NCBI GenBank assembly: GCA_034521975.1
Contig: JAXHLR010000004.1
Coordinates: 124,001-188,000, forward strand
DNA length: 64,000 bases
Reading direction: 5' to 3'
DNA from: Acidimicrobiales bacterium
GTDB lineage: Bacteria; Actinomycetota; Acidimicrobiia; Acidimicrobiales; SKKL01
Part shown: one piece after another, positions 33,819 through 42,082 of the stretch
How the letters are laid out: the number at the start of each line of letters is the position of its first letter
Numbering within the stretch: the stretch's first letter is position 1
Notes under the pieces: generated by a model
The model's input: the letters and a program-made list of their open reading frames with translations, nothing else
What the model was told of the DNA's origin: nothing
The model's database searches: none
Position numbers and translations under genes: made by a program

Positions 33819-35501
33819 ATGAACGTGCCGATGCCGACACATGCCGGAACTCCACGACCGGATCCACCGGTCCCGCGTCGCCGCTTCGCCGGTTGGGCGA
33901 TCCTCGGGGTGCTCATCGCCACCATCGTCGCCGGTCCGCTCCTGGTGCTTCCGGCGAGCTTCCTGGGCGGAGGCGAGGCCTTCGATCAGATCGCCCGATC
34001 CCTCCTTCCTGACGCACTGCGCACCAGCATCATGCTCGGCCTCGGTGTGGGGGCGAGCACGCTCGTGGTCGGGGGCGGTCTCGCGGTGCTCATCTCCTTC
34101 TACGACTTCCCCGGTCGGCGTTGGTTGGACTGGGCACTTGTGCTGCCGATGGCCATGCCCGGGTACGTGCTCGTGTTCGTCGTGCTCGGCCAGTACGGGC
34201 TGGCAACACCGCTGCAGACAAACCTGCTCGGCAACAGCCTGCAGATCCCTGGCATCCGCACGCCGATCGGTGCGGTCACGGTGCTCACCGGGGTGCTGTA
34301 CCCCTACGTGTACGTTCTCGGTCGCAGCGCGTTCATCGGTCAGTCGCGCCAGGCACTCGAGGCTGCCCGCTCGCTGGGTCTGACCTATGGACAGGCCGTG
34401 CGCCGGGTTGCGCTCCCCTTGGCACGTCCTGCGCTTGCCGCCGGCGCGGCCCTGGCCGTCATGGAGGCACTGGCCGACTTCGGAGCCGTCGACCTGCTGG
34501 GCGTCCAAGCCCTCACGAGTGCCATCTACAGGGTCTGGTACGGCGCGTTCGACCAGAGCGCCGCCCTGCAGCTGGCCACGGTCCTGGTGGGGCTGGCCCT
34601 CACCATGGTCACCGTTGAGCGACTCCTGCGAGGTCGTGCCCGCTACCACCAAGCGTTGGGGGCAGGCGACGCCGTCGAACCAAGACCCATCTCCGGCTGG
34701 CGGCGCTGGCTCGCACCCCTTCCCGGCATCGGACTGCTCGCTCTGGTCTTCTTGGTCCCGGTAGCGCAGCTGGTGGCGTGGTCGGCCGAGACGATCATCG
34801 AGGACCAGCTCGGGGCAGATCTCGCAGCTGCGGCCCGGAACACCCTCCTGTTGGGTGTCCTCGCCGCGCTGGTGGCCGTGGTCACCTCCACCATCGTCGC
34901 CTACGGCAAGCGGGCACAACCGTCGCGAGTCGGAGCGATCGCGTCGCGCCTGGCCACCGTCGGGTACGCGGTCCCCGGCACCGTGGTGGCCGTGGCCGTG
35001 TACGTCCCAATGGTCTGGATCGACCGTCGCCTCATCAGCCTCGCCGATGCCGTGTTCGGTCTCGAGATCGATCTGTTGCTCACCGGAACGATCCTCGGTC
35101 TCGTGATCGCGTACGTCGTGCGGTTCCACGCGCTGGCGTCCTTCGCGATGGAGGCGCGCATGGACCGGATCAGTCCGAGCCTCGACGACGCCGCCCGCGC
35201 TCTTGGTGCCGACCAGGCGCGGGTGCTGGCCGATGTCCACCTGCCCCTACTGCGGCCCGGCATCTTCACCGCGGCGCTCCTCGTCCTCGTCGAGGTCATG
35301 AAGGAACTGCCGGCTACTGCACTGCTGCGTCCACTCGGCGGCGACACCCTGGCCATCACGGTATGGGAAGCCACCAAGGACTCCCGCTTCGACGTCGCCG
35401 CACTTCCCGCGCTGCTCATCGTCGCTGTGGGGCTCCTGCCGGTGATTCTTCTGGTTCGACTCCTGCGCGACGACGGCTGGTCGGCAGCCGAGCGGATCTG
35501 A
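33819..35501 (+). CDS. Fe(III) ABC transporter permease (FbpB-type, fused two-domain)
   Basis: 560 residues, 12 TM helices as two BPD_transp_1 halves in one chain. The two EAA loops that dock the ATPase are EAARSLGLTYGQAVRRVALP (about 177) and DAARALGADQARVLADVHLP (about 455). Fused permeases of this size are the rule for FbpB/SfuB ferric transporters. The gene follows the binding protein by 18 bp and is convergent with the FEA1-like gene. It works with the ATPase at 31594..32691. Confidence 0.88.
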   Translation: MNVPMPTHAGTPRPDPPVPRRRFAGWAILGVLIATIVAGPLLVLPASFLGGGEAFDQIARSLLPDALRTSIMLGLGVGASTLVVGGGLAVLISFYDFPGRRWLDWALVLPMAMPGYVLVFVVLGQYGLATPLQTNLLGNSLQIPGIRTPIGAVTVLTGVLYPYVYVLGRSAFIGQSRQALEAARSLGLTYGQAVRRVALPLARPALAAGAALAVMEALADFGAVDLLGVQALTSAIYRVWYGAFDQSAALQLATVLVGLALTMVTVERLLRGRARYHQALGAGDAVEPRPISGWRRWLAPLPGIGLLALVFLVPVAQLVAWSAETIIEDQLGADLAAAARNTLLLGVLAALVAVVTSTIVAYGKRAQPSRVGAIASRLATVGYAVPGTVVAVAVYVPMVWIDRRLISLADAVFGLEIDLLLTGTILGLVIAYVVRFHALASFAMEARMDRISPSLDDAARALGADQARVLADVHLPLLRPGIFTAALLVLVEVMKELPATALLRPLGGDTLAITVWEATKDSRFDVAALPALLIVAVGLLPVILLVRLLRDDGWSAAERI

Positions 35502-35512
35502 GCCCGAACGCG

Positions 35513-35550
35513 AGCGGGGGCCCGAGATGATGGCGTCCCGGGCCCCCGCT
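35513..35550. terminator. Bidirectional hairpin terminator
   Basis: A perfect 12-bp inverted repeat, AGCGGGGGCCCG and CGGGCCCCCGCT, with a 14-nt loop. It sits in the 66-bp spacer between the convergent permease and FEA1-like genes, so it can end both transcripts. There is no T tract. Confidence 0.7.
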
Positions 35551-35567
35551 GGATCGGTGGTGGTCGC

Positions 35568-36704
35568 TCAGCCGAGCTGACCGATGTCCTCGTCGCTGAT
35601 ACCCAGCGTGTCGAACGCAGGCTGGAGAGCGGCGCGGACCTCGTCCTCACCACCGTTGGCACCGGGCTCGTTCTCCAGCGACAGCACTGCGTCGATGGTG
35701 TCCACATCGGCGCCGGCGTCGGCCAGGATCGGCTCGATGACCCGGAAGAATGCCAAGCCTTCGGCCTGGTGCACCCGAGCCGTCTCGGCATCACCCGCCT
35801 CGAGGTCCTCGGGCACCAGCGCGGCGTACTTGATCGTGGCTTGAGAATAGGTGATCACGACCTGACGCAGCACCTCGTCGGCTGCGGCCTCGGCGCTGCC
35901 GGCGTCCTCCGCCAGCAGCGCGTCACGACCATCGTTCATGGCCTCACGGATGGCCTCGTTGGCCAGGGAGGTCTCACCGTCCTCGGCGAGGGTGCCGAAG
36001 TCTGCGCCTCGCTTGTCCGCCGTGGCATAGGGTCCGCATCCAGGCTCCGAACCATGGTAGAAGGCCCATGCCTCGTCCCAGTTGTGCGGAGCCCCCTCGT
36101 CGGCATCGAAGTTCGCGTCGTCGGCCTTGGCCAGCGCGGCGTTCAGCTCATGGATGACCCAGGCGATCATCGTCTGGTTCTGGATGCCCTTCTGGACGCC
36201 CTGGCGACGCACGGCGTCGGACTCACCCTCGAACCCACCCGAGCCGGCGATCGCCGCGGACACGAAGTCGTCGATCGGAGTGTCGCTGTCGTAGTACTCG
36301 TCGAAGCCGTGCATACGGTCGGACGCGGCGGCGAAGCCGGCGAGGGTTCGCACAGACCCGTCGCTGTTGACCGAGTGCTTGCCATCGACGTAGATGCCAG
36401 ACACCGCGTCGAAGTCGATCGGATCGGCATCGAGCAGACCGTTGATGTCGCAGATGTCCTCGACCACGAGCCGGTGCGACGACACGTCGCTGGCGTACTC
36501 GTAGCCGCCATCCTCGCTGACCGCCTCGTGGTCACCGTCGGCGCTGGACGCGAAGTCGTCCTCGGCACCGCTGTCAGTGCCGGTCTCCGCAGGTGTCTCC
36601 TCGTCTGAGGGCGTGGCGTCGTCGTCACCGCATGCAGCGAGCAGCAGGCTCAGCGAGAACAAGGCAGCGAGCCAACCGAGGGGATGGGAACGATTTCGGG
36701 TCAC
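35568..36704 (-). CDS. FEA1-like low-iron-inducible lipoprotein (inferred)
   Basis: 378 residues. A lipoprotein signal peptide ends in the lipobox LLLAAC, then comes an acidic linker, then one large domain. The stretches GVQKGIQNQTMIAWVIHELN, HNWDEAWAFYHGSEPGCGPY, ATADKRGADFGT and HQAEGLAFFRVIEPIL resemble the FEA1/H43 low-iron-inducible periplasmic proteins (PF07692) first known from green algae. The algal proteins assist ferric iron assimilation. I recognise the family from these motifs only. The gene lies next to the iron transporter and has an iron box inside its promoter, which supports an iron role. The GTG start has GGAGG 6 nt upstream. It should be anchored at the outer face of the membrane. 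Confidence 0.6.
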   Translation of the reverse strand: MTRNRSHPLGWLAALFSLSLLLAACGDDDATPSDEETPAETGTDSGAEDDFASSADGDHEAVSEDGGYEYASDVSSHRLVVEDICDINGLLDADPIDFDAVSGIYVDGKHSVNSDGSVRTLAGFAAASDRMHGFDEYYDSDTPIDDFVSAAIAGSGGFEGESDAVRRQGVQKGIQNQTMIAWVIHELNAALAKADDANFDADEGAPHNWDEAWAFYHGSEPGCGPYATADKRGADFGTLAEDGETSLANEAIREAMNDGRDALLAEDAGSAEAAADEVLRQVVITYSQATIKYAALVPEDLEAGDAETARVHQAEGLAFFRVIEPILADAGADVDTIDAVLSLENEPGANGGEDEVRAALQPAFDTLGISDEDIGQLG

Positions 36705-36780
36705 GAAGATCCTCCAGTAGGGGGTTGATGGTCCAAGTGGGCCTCGACAACGTCGGGGGGTCTACCTGGCTGATCGGGCA

Positions 36781-36810
36781 ATAGTAGGTGTGCCTATCGA
36801 ACATGGTCAA
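36781..36810 (-). promoter_or_regulatory. Iron-box promoter of the FEA1-like gene
   Basis: On the minus strand TTGACC (36805..36810) and TACTAT (36781..36786), 18 bp apart, form a good sigma-70-type promoter. The inverted repeat TAGGTGTGCCTA (36785..36796) lies in the spacer and touches the -10 box, the position expected for a repressor. The half sites TAGG/CCTA match the DtxR/IdeR type. Confidence 0.65.
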
Positions 36811-36894
36811 CACTCGTAACCATCGTTGAAGCCCGAGGTCGCCGGATTCACGATCCCGTGGTCGACGGGCACTGTCGGCCGGCGGTACGAGCAG

Positions 36895-37749
36895 TCAGCT
36901 CCCCGACTGTTCGATCTCGGCGTTGACCTCGGCCCCGACCAGCACCACCAGCGCCGAGATCCAGATCCAGAGCAGCAGCACGACCACGGCCCCGAGCGAC
37001 CCGTAGGTCTCGTTGTATGACCCGAAGTTGGCGGCATAGATCTGGAACCCGATCGAGGCCAGGATCCAGGCCACCACGGCGACGACCGCTCCGGGGCTCA
37101 ACCAGCGCCAGCGCGTGCTCGACACCCCTTCGGGACCGGCGCGGTACAGCACCGCGAGTCCGGCGGCGAGGCCCAGCCCGACGATGGGCCAGACGGCCAG
37201 GTTGATCAACCAGCGCGCCAGGCTGGGCAGCCCGGCCGCAGCGAGGACCGCGGGGAGCCCGGTGATGACCGCCACCGCGACCACGACGAACAGGATGGCA
37301 CCGAGCGTGAGCACCAGGCTGAGCAGGCGCTTGGCCACGAAGGTGCGGGTGTCGCTGCGCTGGTAGGCGATGTTGACCGCCACCACGAGGTGGCTCACCC
37401 CGCTCGAAGCGGACCAGAGGGCGATGACCAGGCTGACCACCAATCCGATGGTGAGCGCCCCACCGGAGGCGGTGGTGATGCTCTCGAGCTGCTGCACGAT
37501 GAGCTGGCGGGCTTCGTCGGGCAGCGCACCGGCAAGGTCCTCGACCCGCTCCTCGATCGCTTCGGGGTCGGCGACCAGGCCATAGATCGACACCAGGGCG
37601 ACCATCGCGGGGATGGTCGAGAGGAAGCCGAAGAACGCCACGCCGGCCGCGTTGAGGGGATCGTGGTGCTCCTTGACGCGGGCCACCACCCCCTTGGCGA
37701 GCGTCGCCGTCCCACGTGCCGCGTCCTGGACGGCAGAGTCGCCTGACAT
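36895..37749 (-). CDS. YihY/BrkB-family membrane protein
   Basis: 284 residues, six predicted TM helices. Family features: the N-terminal HHDPLNAAGVAFFGFLSTIPAMVALVSIYG, and the C-terminal YGSLGAVVVLLLWIWISALVVLVGAEVNAEIE, the most conserved YihY/BrkB segment. The role is unclear (formerly annotated as ribonuclease BN or virulence factor). It is upstream of and co-directional with the FEA1-like gene, but 190 bp away with a separate iron-box promoter between. A second, partial family member is at the right edge. Confidence 0.85.
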   Translation of the reverse strand: MSGDSAVQDAARGTATLAKGVVARVKEHHDPLNAAGVAFFGFLSTIPAMVALVSIYGLVADPEAIEERVEDLAGALPDEARQLIVQQLESITTASGGALTIGLVVSLVIALWSASSGVSHLVVAVNIAYQRSDTRTFVAKRLLSLVLTLGAILFVVVAVAVITGLPAVLAAAGLPSLARWLINLAVWPIVGLGLAAGLAVLYRAGPEGVSSTRWRWLSPGAVVAVVAWILASIGFQIYAANFGSYNETYGSLGAVVVLLLWIWISALVVLVGAEVNAEIEQSGS

Positions 37750-37812
37750 GGCGCCGCCCTACCCGGTGGACCCGATGGCAAACACCGACCACAGGCTGCC
37801 GGAAACGGCGAA

Positions 37813-37830
37813 CGGCCCCCGGAGGGGCCG
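37813..37830 (-). terminator. Hairpin downstream of tRNA-Gly
   Basis: CGGCCCC-TCC-GGGGGCCG on the minus strand is a 7-8 bp GC stem with a 3-nt loop, 18 bp after the tRNA-Gly 3' end. It fits an intrinsic-type terminator without a long T tract. Confidence 0.55.
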
Positions 37831-37847
37831 CTCGGAACCGTCTGCTC

Positions 37848-37923
37848 TGGAGCGGAAGACGAGGCTCGAACTCGCGACCTCAACCTTGGCAAGGTTGCGC
37901 TCTACCAACTGAGCTACTTCCGC
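37848..37923 (-). tRNA. tRNA-Gly(GCC)
   Basis: 76 nt with encoded CCA: GCGGAAG acceptor pairing with CTTCCGC, then U discriminator and CCA. The anticodon stem AACC/GGTT holds the loop TTGCCAA, giving GCC. T arm GCGAG-TTCGAGC-CTCGT. Confidence 0.95.
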
Positions 37924-37990
37924 GTGGAAGTGGTGAGTGTAGCAAAGCCCGTCCACACTCCGGCCAGTCGGCGTCGCCGGTCGGGGACGC

Positions 37991-38854
37991 TCAGAGCTCG
38001 GCCACCCTCGTCCTGATCCGGTGGGCGAACTCGCGAGCCTGGTCCGGATCGCCGATGCCGCTGATCTCGACCATGTCGCCGTCGCCGTGGATCCTGATCG
38101 TGGCCGAGCGCTCGTCGCCCATTCCCTCGACGGTGATCTGGGGGGTGATCGTCACCGAGCGAATGTCGGGCTTCCACTCACGGTCGTTGACGACGAGCAA
38201 CCGCCGGTCGGTGAGGATCGCGACCGCGTTCTTGCCCAGATAGGAACCCTGGACGAGCTGCTGGGCGTGCTCACCGTCGCCGAGCAGCGCGGTGGCGATG
38301 CCCGCCGACACCCGAGCGCTGCGCTTGGCGCCGAACCCGAGCCGGCCGACGCACCCGCCCACTGCGTACGGATCCTCGGCGGTGGGGGTCGGCGCCGGGG
38401 CGAGCGGTGGAGGTGGTGGCGGCGCGGCCGGTTCCGGGGGAGCGACTGGCTGCTGGGGTGCCGGCGCAGCTGGCGGGGGTTGCGGGGAACCCTGAGGTGG
38501 CGGGGCCACCGGCGGCGGTGGGGTGACCGGGGCCGAGGGGGGTGGCGGCGGTGGCGGGGGCCCGGGTGCCGCCTGCGGTGCAGGTGGCGGCTGGGGTGGC
38601 GCCGGGCTGGTGGGCTGGGTGGAGGGGGCCTCGCCCGGCGCAGGTGGCGGCGGTGGCGGTGCGGAGGGCACCGCGCCGGCACCCGGGGGCGGAGGGGGCG
38701 GTGGCGCCGCGTCCGGGGTGGAGGCCGGAGGCGGCGGGGGCGGCGGCACCTGTCCGGCCTGTTCCGGTGGCGGCGATGGAGGGGGAGGGGGCGGAGGAGG
38801 GGGCGGCGGGGCAGGTGCCGCCTCGTCGTCGTTGTGCTGCTCTGAGTCAGACAT
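37991..38854 (-). CDS. Polyproline protein with C-terminal PH-like domain
   Basis: 287 residues. Residues ~15-165 are almost pure Pro/Ala/Gly in runs of up to 13 prolines. After that comes a ~120-residue globular domain: FGAKRSARVSAGIATALLGD, then YLGKNAVAILTDRRLLVVNDREW. That second stretch, with its TDRRLLVV core, is characteristic of bacterial PH/YcxB- or bPH-type domains, which occur with low-complexity N-termini in actinobacteria. It is probably cytoplasmic; no TM or signal peptide is seen. The ATG is preferred because AAGGG lies 8 nt upstream; a GTG nine bases earlier is possible. Function unknown. Confidence 0.7.
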   Translation of the reverse strand: MSDSEQHNDDEAAPAPPPPPPPPPPPSPPPEQAGQVPPPPPPPASTPDAAPPPPPPPGAGAVPSAPPPPPPAPGEAPSTQPTSPAPPQPPPAPQAAPGPPPPPPPPSAPVTPPPPVAPPPQGSPQPPPAAPAPQQPVAPPEPAAPPPPPPLAPAPTPTAEDPYAVGGCVGRLGFGAKRSARVSAGIATALLGDGEHAQQLVQGSYLGKNAVAILTDRRLLVVNDREWKPDIRSVTITPQITVEGMGDERSATIRIHGDGDMVEISGIGDPDQAREFAHRIRTRVAEL

Positions 38855-38951
38855 CGTTGTCACCCTTCGTACTGCCTGGTCGCGTCCTGGACGCAGACTA
38901 GTGGTCCTGGTTACGACTGGTGGGGGGACGGGGCGCTGATGGGCGATCCCG

Positions 38952-39179
38952 TCACTCGTCGTCGTGGGGACGCAGATCGACGCGCAGGGTGAGCACGCCG
39001 TCTTCGAGGGTGCCTTCGGCGTCGCCGATCATGGCGAAGTCCTGGTAGTCGAGCTGGGCTTGGCGCACGAAGCGTGCCCGTTCCTCACCGGCGATCGGTG
39101 GCAGCGGCCGGGTCTTGACCGCCTGCGCCCGATCGCGGAACCGCTGGATCATCTCGTCGATGTCGAGTCCGTCAGCCAT
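38952..39179 (-). CDS. Small conserved-looking protein
   Basis: 75 residues with no cysteine and no TM: MADGLDIDEMIQRFRDRAQAV, PLPPIAGEERARFVRQAQLDYQDFAMIGDAEG, LEDGVLTLRVDLRP. It looks like a compact, real reading frame. The ATG lies 31 bp inside the 3' end of the upstream membrane-protein gene; an alternative ATG nine codons later would give an ATGA overlap with that gene's stop. Function unknown. Confidence 0.6.
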   Translation of the reverse strand: MADGLDIDEMIQRFRDRAQAVKTRPLPPIAGEERARFVRQAQLDYQDFAMIGDAEGTLEDGVLTLRVDLRPHDDE

Positions 39180-39937
39180 GGGTCCACCGTACCGTCACCT
39201 CGCCCCGGCGGGTCACTCACATCGGTCCCTGGGTCGGTGTCGTCGGCGTCGTCGCTGTCCTCGGGGTCGTCGGTGGGTTCGGTCACGGGTTCGGGACGGG
39301 TGATCCACCAGTAGTAGACCGCCAACCCCGCCAGCAGGACCGCGACCGCGACGAGGCCGACCACCACCAAGCGGATGACCCGCTCGGTGTCGTCCTCGCC
39401 CTGGGCCGGCGAGGCGGGTTCATCGACACCGGGGGCGACATCGGCCTCGGCGCCATCGGGCCCTGCAGGGGGTTCGGGGGCGAGCTCACGTCGATCCGAG
39501 GGCGGTCCGGCCACCAACAGCGGGTTGGGACCGGTCGTGGCCGTGGTGGCCGGCGCTCGCGAAGTTGGGGGAGCCGTCGCGGTGGTCGTGGTCGGTTGCG
39601 GAACCGAGCTGGTCGTGGTGGAGGTGGTGGTGGTGCTGGTTCCCTCGTTGCTGGCCCCAGCCTCATCCTCGTCGGCCACGCTCGTCGTCGTGGTGGAGGA
39701 GGAGGTGGTCGTGCTGGTCGAGGAGGTCGTGGTGCTGGTGGATGGCACCAGGTCGGGCTCATCGACCGCCGACGCCGGGCCCGGAGCGGTGACGGCGACC
39801 ATCACGAGGCCGGCCACCGCCGCCCGGCGGAGTCCACGACGACCCCGGCCCGAGGGGCGAGGTCGGCGGGGCGGCGCCCAACGACGGGGCCGTTCGGGGT
39901 GTGATGGTCGCGACACGGTGTGGTCGATGGTACTCAC
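39149..39937 (-). CDS. Ser/Thr-rich (mucin-like) single-pass membrane protein
   Basis: 262 residues. A basic N-terminus, then a signal peptide (AAVAGLVMVAVTAPGPASA, cleavage before VDEPD). A region of ~60 residues follows that is nearly all Thr and Ser (STTTSSTSTTTSSS and similar), then a proline/acidic linker, a TM helix (VIRLVVVGLVAVAVLLAGLAV), and an acidic Asp/Thr tail. Topology: extracellular low-complexity stalk, cytoplasmic tail. Such Ser/Thr-rich proteins recur in Acidimicrobiia, where they may be O-glycosylated; that is inference. The GTG start begins the basic leader. Its 3' end overlaps the small protein gene by 31 bp. Confidence 0.65.
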   Translation of the reverse strand: MSTIDHTVSRPSHPERPRRWAPPRRPRPSGRGRRGLRRAAVAGLVMVAVTAPGPASAVDEPDLVPSTSTTTSSTSTTTSSSTTTTSVADEDEAGASNEGTSTTTTSTTTSSVPQPTTTTATAPPTSRAPATTATTGPNPLLVAGPPSDRRELAPEPPAGPDGAEADVAPGVDEPASPAQGEDDTERVIRLVVVGLVAVAVLLAGLAVYYWWITRPEPVTEPTDDPEDSDDADDTDPGTDVSDPPGRGDGTVDPWLTDSTSTR

Positions 39938-39969
39938 CGTGCCCACGGCACCTGACGCGGCCCGGCCGG

Positions 39970-40737
39970 TCAACGCTGGTGCTCCGGGCACCACCAGGTG
40001 GTCCGGCCTCCCACCGTGTCGCGCCGCAGCGGTGTCCCGTCGCGGGGACAATGAGCCCCCGGCTGCCGCGACGTCTGCAGGTCCCCGGTATGGGACCCTC
40101 CACGCTCCCCCAGCTCGTCGAGTGTCCGGTGGAGATGGCGGTGGAGCCGACGCCGCTCGGCGGCGGTGAGCTCGCCGGCGGGGCGCCGCGGGTCGAGTCC
40201 GGCCCGCCACAGGATCTCGTCGGTGAGCAGGTTGCCGAGCCCGGCGAGGCGCTTCTGGTCCATCAAGCGAGCCTTGAGCGGCGCCGTGCCCCGCTCGAGC
40301 ACCGCCTTGAGGTCGCCGACGGTCGCCCCGGCGGCATCGATGCCGAGCCGGGCCTCGTCGGGGTCGAGCTCGACCCAGCCAAGGCGCCGCGGGTCGGTGA
40401 CCACCAGGCTGCCCCCTCCGTCGAACCACAGCCCGAACCGGTGCCACTCGGGCAGGTCCTTGGGGCTCGAGTACTCGAGCTGGTCGATCGACGCCGATCC
40501 GTCGACCAGGAGCCGGCCGGTCATCCCGAACCGGAGCCCGAGCGTTCCGGCGTCGGTGTCGATCAACAGGAGCTTGCCGATCCGCCGGACACCGTCGACC
40601 GCCGCCCCGGGAAGGTCGCCCGATGGCCGCTCGCCCCGCCAATACGCGGGGTCGAAGAGCTCGACCGCCTCGATCCGGCGCCCCTGGACCACCACGGCCT
40701 GTTGACGGTAGGCCTCCACCTCGAGCAGTTCCGGCAC
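39970..40737 (-). CDS. Fpg/Nei-family DNA glycosylase with altered zinc-finger ligands
   Basis: 255 residues. The N-terminal catalytic Pro-Glu (PELLEVEAYRQ) is exposed after Met removal; IGKLLLID carries the Lys57-equivalent, and H2TH and C-terminal helices follow. The usual C-terminal zinc finger C-x2-C-x16-C-x2-C reads C-P-R-D ... C-P-E-H here, so two of four cysteines are Asp and His. The Arg of GGRTTWW, which contacts DNA, is kept. It would excise oxidised bases and cut the abasic site. The GTG start gives the exact PE N-terminus. It is upstream of the mucin-like gene on the same strand. Fpg versus Nei2 subtype is not certain. Confidence 0.78.
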   Translation of the reverse strand: MPELLEVEAYRQQAVVVQGRRIEAVELFDPAYWRGERPSGDLPGAAVDGVRRIGKLLLIDTDAGTLGLRFGMTGRLLVDGSASIDQLEYSSPKDLPEWHRFGLWFDGGGSLVVTDPRRLGWVELDPDEARLGIDAAGATVGDLKAVLERGTAPLKARLMDQKRLAGLGNLLTDEILWRAGLDPRRPAGELTAAERRRLHRHLHRTLDELGERGGSHTGDLQTSRQPGAHCPRDGTPLRRDTVGGRTTWWCPEHQR

Positions 40738-40804
40738 CGGCGGAGGGTAGCGAGATTTCGCGATCCGTCGCATCCGGGGCCCGCTCCTGCTACGGAATGG
40801 GTGC

Positions 40805-42082
40805 ATGAAGCTCGCGATCGTCGGCACCGGCATCTCCGGACTGGCCTGCGCGCACCGACTCCACCGTTCACATGAGGTCACCCTGTTCGAGGGGGCCGAC
40901 CGCGTCGGGGGCCACAGCAACACGGTCCGGGTCGACCTGGCCGACGAGACCCACCACGTCGATACCGGGTTCATCGTCTACAACGAGGCGAACTACCCGC
41001 GCTTCACCCGGCTGCTGGCCGAGCTCGGCGTCGAGACCCAGCCGAGCGAGATGAGCTTCAGCGTGCGCAACGAGCGCACCGACCACGAGTGGTCCGGGTC
41101 GAGCCTCGACGGGCTGTTCGCCCACCGGGGTGATCTCGTCCGTCCTCGCCACTGGCGGATGCTGGCCGACATCCTCCGCTTCAATCGGGCGGCCCACGCC
41201 CTGCTTGCCACCACCGCATCGACCGAGCCGGGCCCCACCCTCGACGAGTTCCTCACCGAACACCGCTTCCGCGGCGCCGTGGTGGAGGACTACGTGGTCC
41301 CCCTCGGCGCATCCATCTGGTCGGCCGATCCGACGACCTTCGGCCGCTACCCGTCGGCGTCGCTGTTCCGGTTCCTCGACAACCACGGCCTGCTCTCCCT
41401 CGGTGGCCGCCCGGCGTGGCGGACCGTCACCGGCGGATCGGCGCAGTACGTGGATCGCCTCGTCGCCCCGTTCCGCGACCGCATCCGGTTGGGTCAGGGG
41501 GTCGAGAAGGTGGTGCGCGACCCCGATGGTGGGGACGGTGGGGTGGAGCTGGTGACCGCGGACCATGAGCCCGAGCGGTTCGACCAGGTGATCCTCGCCT
41601 GTCACGCCGACGAGGCGCTGGAGCTGCTCGGCGACCCCACCCCTGCCGAGCACGAGATCCTGGGGGCGATCCGGTTCCAACCCAACGTGGCCACGTTGCA
41701 CACCGGCACCGCGATGCTGCCCCGGTCGCCGCGTGCCTGGTCGAGCTGGAACTACCACGTGACGGTCGAGGAGCGGAGGCGTCCGACCCTCACCTACTGG
41801 ATGAACCGTCTCCAGTCGCTCGACTCGGCCCACGAGATCTGTGTGACGCTGAACCGCCCCGACGAGATCAACCCGTCCACCGTGCTCGGTCAGTTCGAGT
41901 ACAGCCATCCGGTCTATGACCCCGGCACCCTTGCCGCCCAGGCCCGGCGCCACCAGATCCAGGGTCGCCGCAACACCTGGTTCGTGGGGGCCTGGTGGGG
42001 GTATGGCTTCCACGAAGATGGGGTGGCCAGCAGCGACGAGGTGGCCGCCGCCCTCGTCGATCAACATCGGAGACGGCCATGA
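40805..42082 (+). CDS. FAD-dependent oxidoreductase (amine-oxidase-like), lipid operon
   Basis: 425 residues. The N-terminal dinucleotide-binding motif is KLAIVGTGISGLACAHRL, followed by GADRVGGHSNTVRVDL (the GG doublet). The middle and C-terminal parts (TGGSAQYVDRLVAPF and TLTYWMNRLQSL) match the NAD(P)/FAD-binding proteins found next to cyclopropane fatty-acid synthases. It is the first gene of a four-gene operon in which every junction is a 4-bp ATGA/GTGA overlap. A flavin enzyme here could introduce or use a double bond in methyl-branched or cyclopropane acyl chains. The reaction is inferred from context. Confidence 0.8.
   Translation: MKLAIVGTGISGLACAHRLHRSHEVTLFEGADRVGGHSNTVRVDLADETHHVDTGFIVYNEANYPRFTRLLAELGVETQPSEMSFSVRNERTDHEWSGSSLDGLFAHRGDLVRPRHWRMLADILRFNRAAHALLATTASTEPGPTLDEFLTEHRFRGAVVEDYVVPLGASIWSADPTTFGRYPSASLFRFLDNHGLLSLGGRPAWRTVTGGSAQYVDRLVAPFRDRIRLGQGVEKVVRDPDGGDGGVELVTADHEPERFDQVILACHADEALELLGDPTPAEHEILGAIRFQPNVATLHTGTAMLPRSPRAWSSWNYHVTVEERRRPTLTYWMNRLQSLDSAHEICVTLNRPDEINPSTVLGQFEYSHPVYDPGTLAAQARRHQIQGRRNTWFVGAWWGYGFHEDGVASSDEVAAALVDQHRRRP

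Noticed and set aside
38021-38845. Gly/Arg-rich plus-strand frame
   Set aside because: It is the reverse complement of the polyproline coding region; proline codons read as glycine codons on the other strand.
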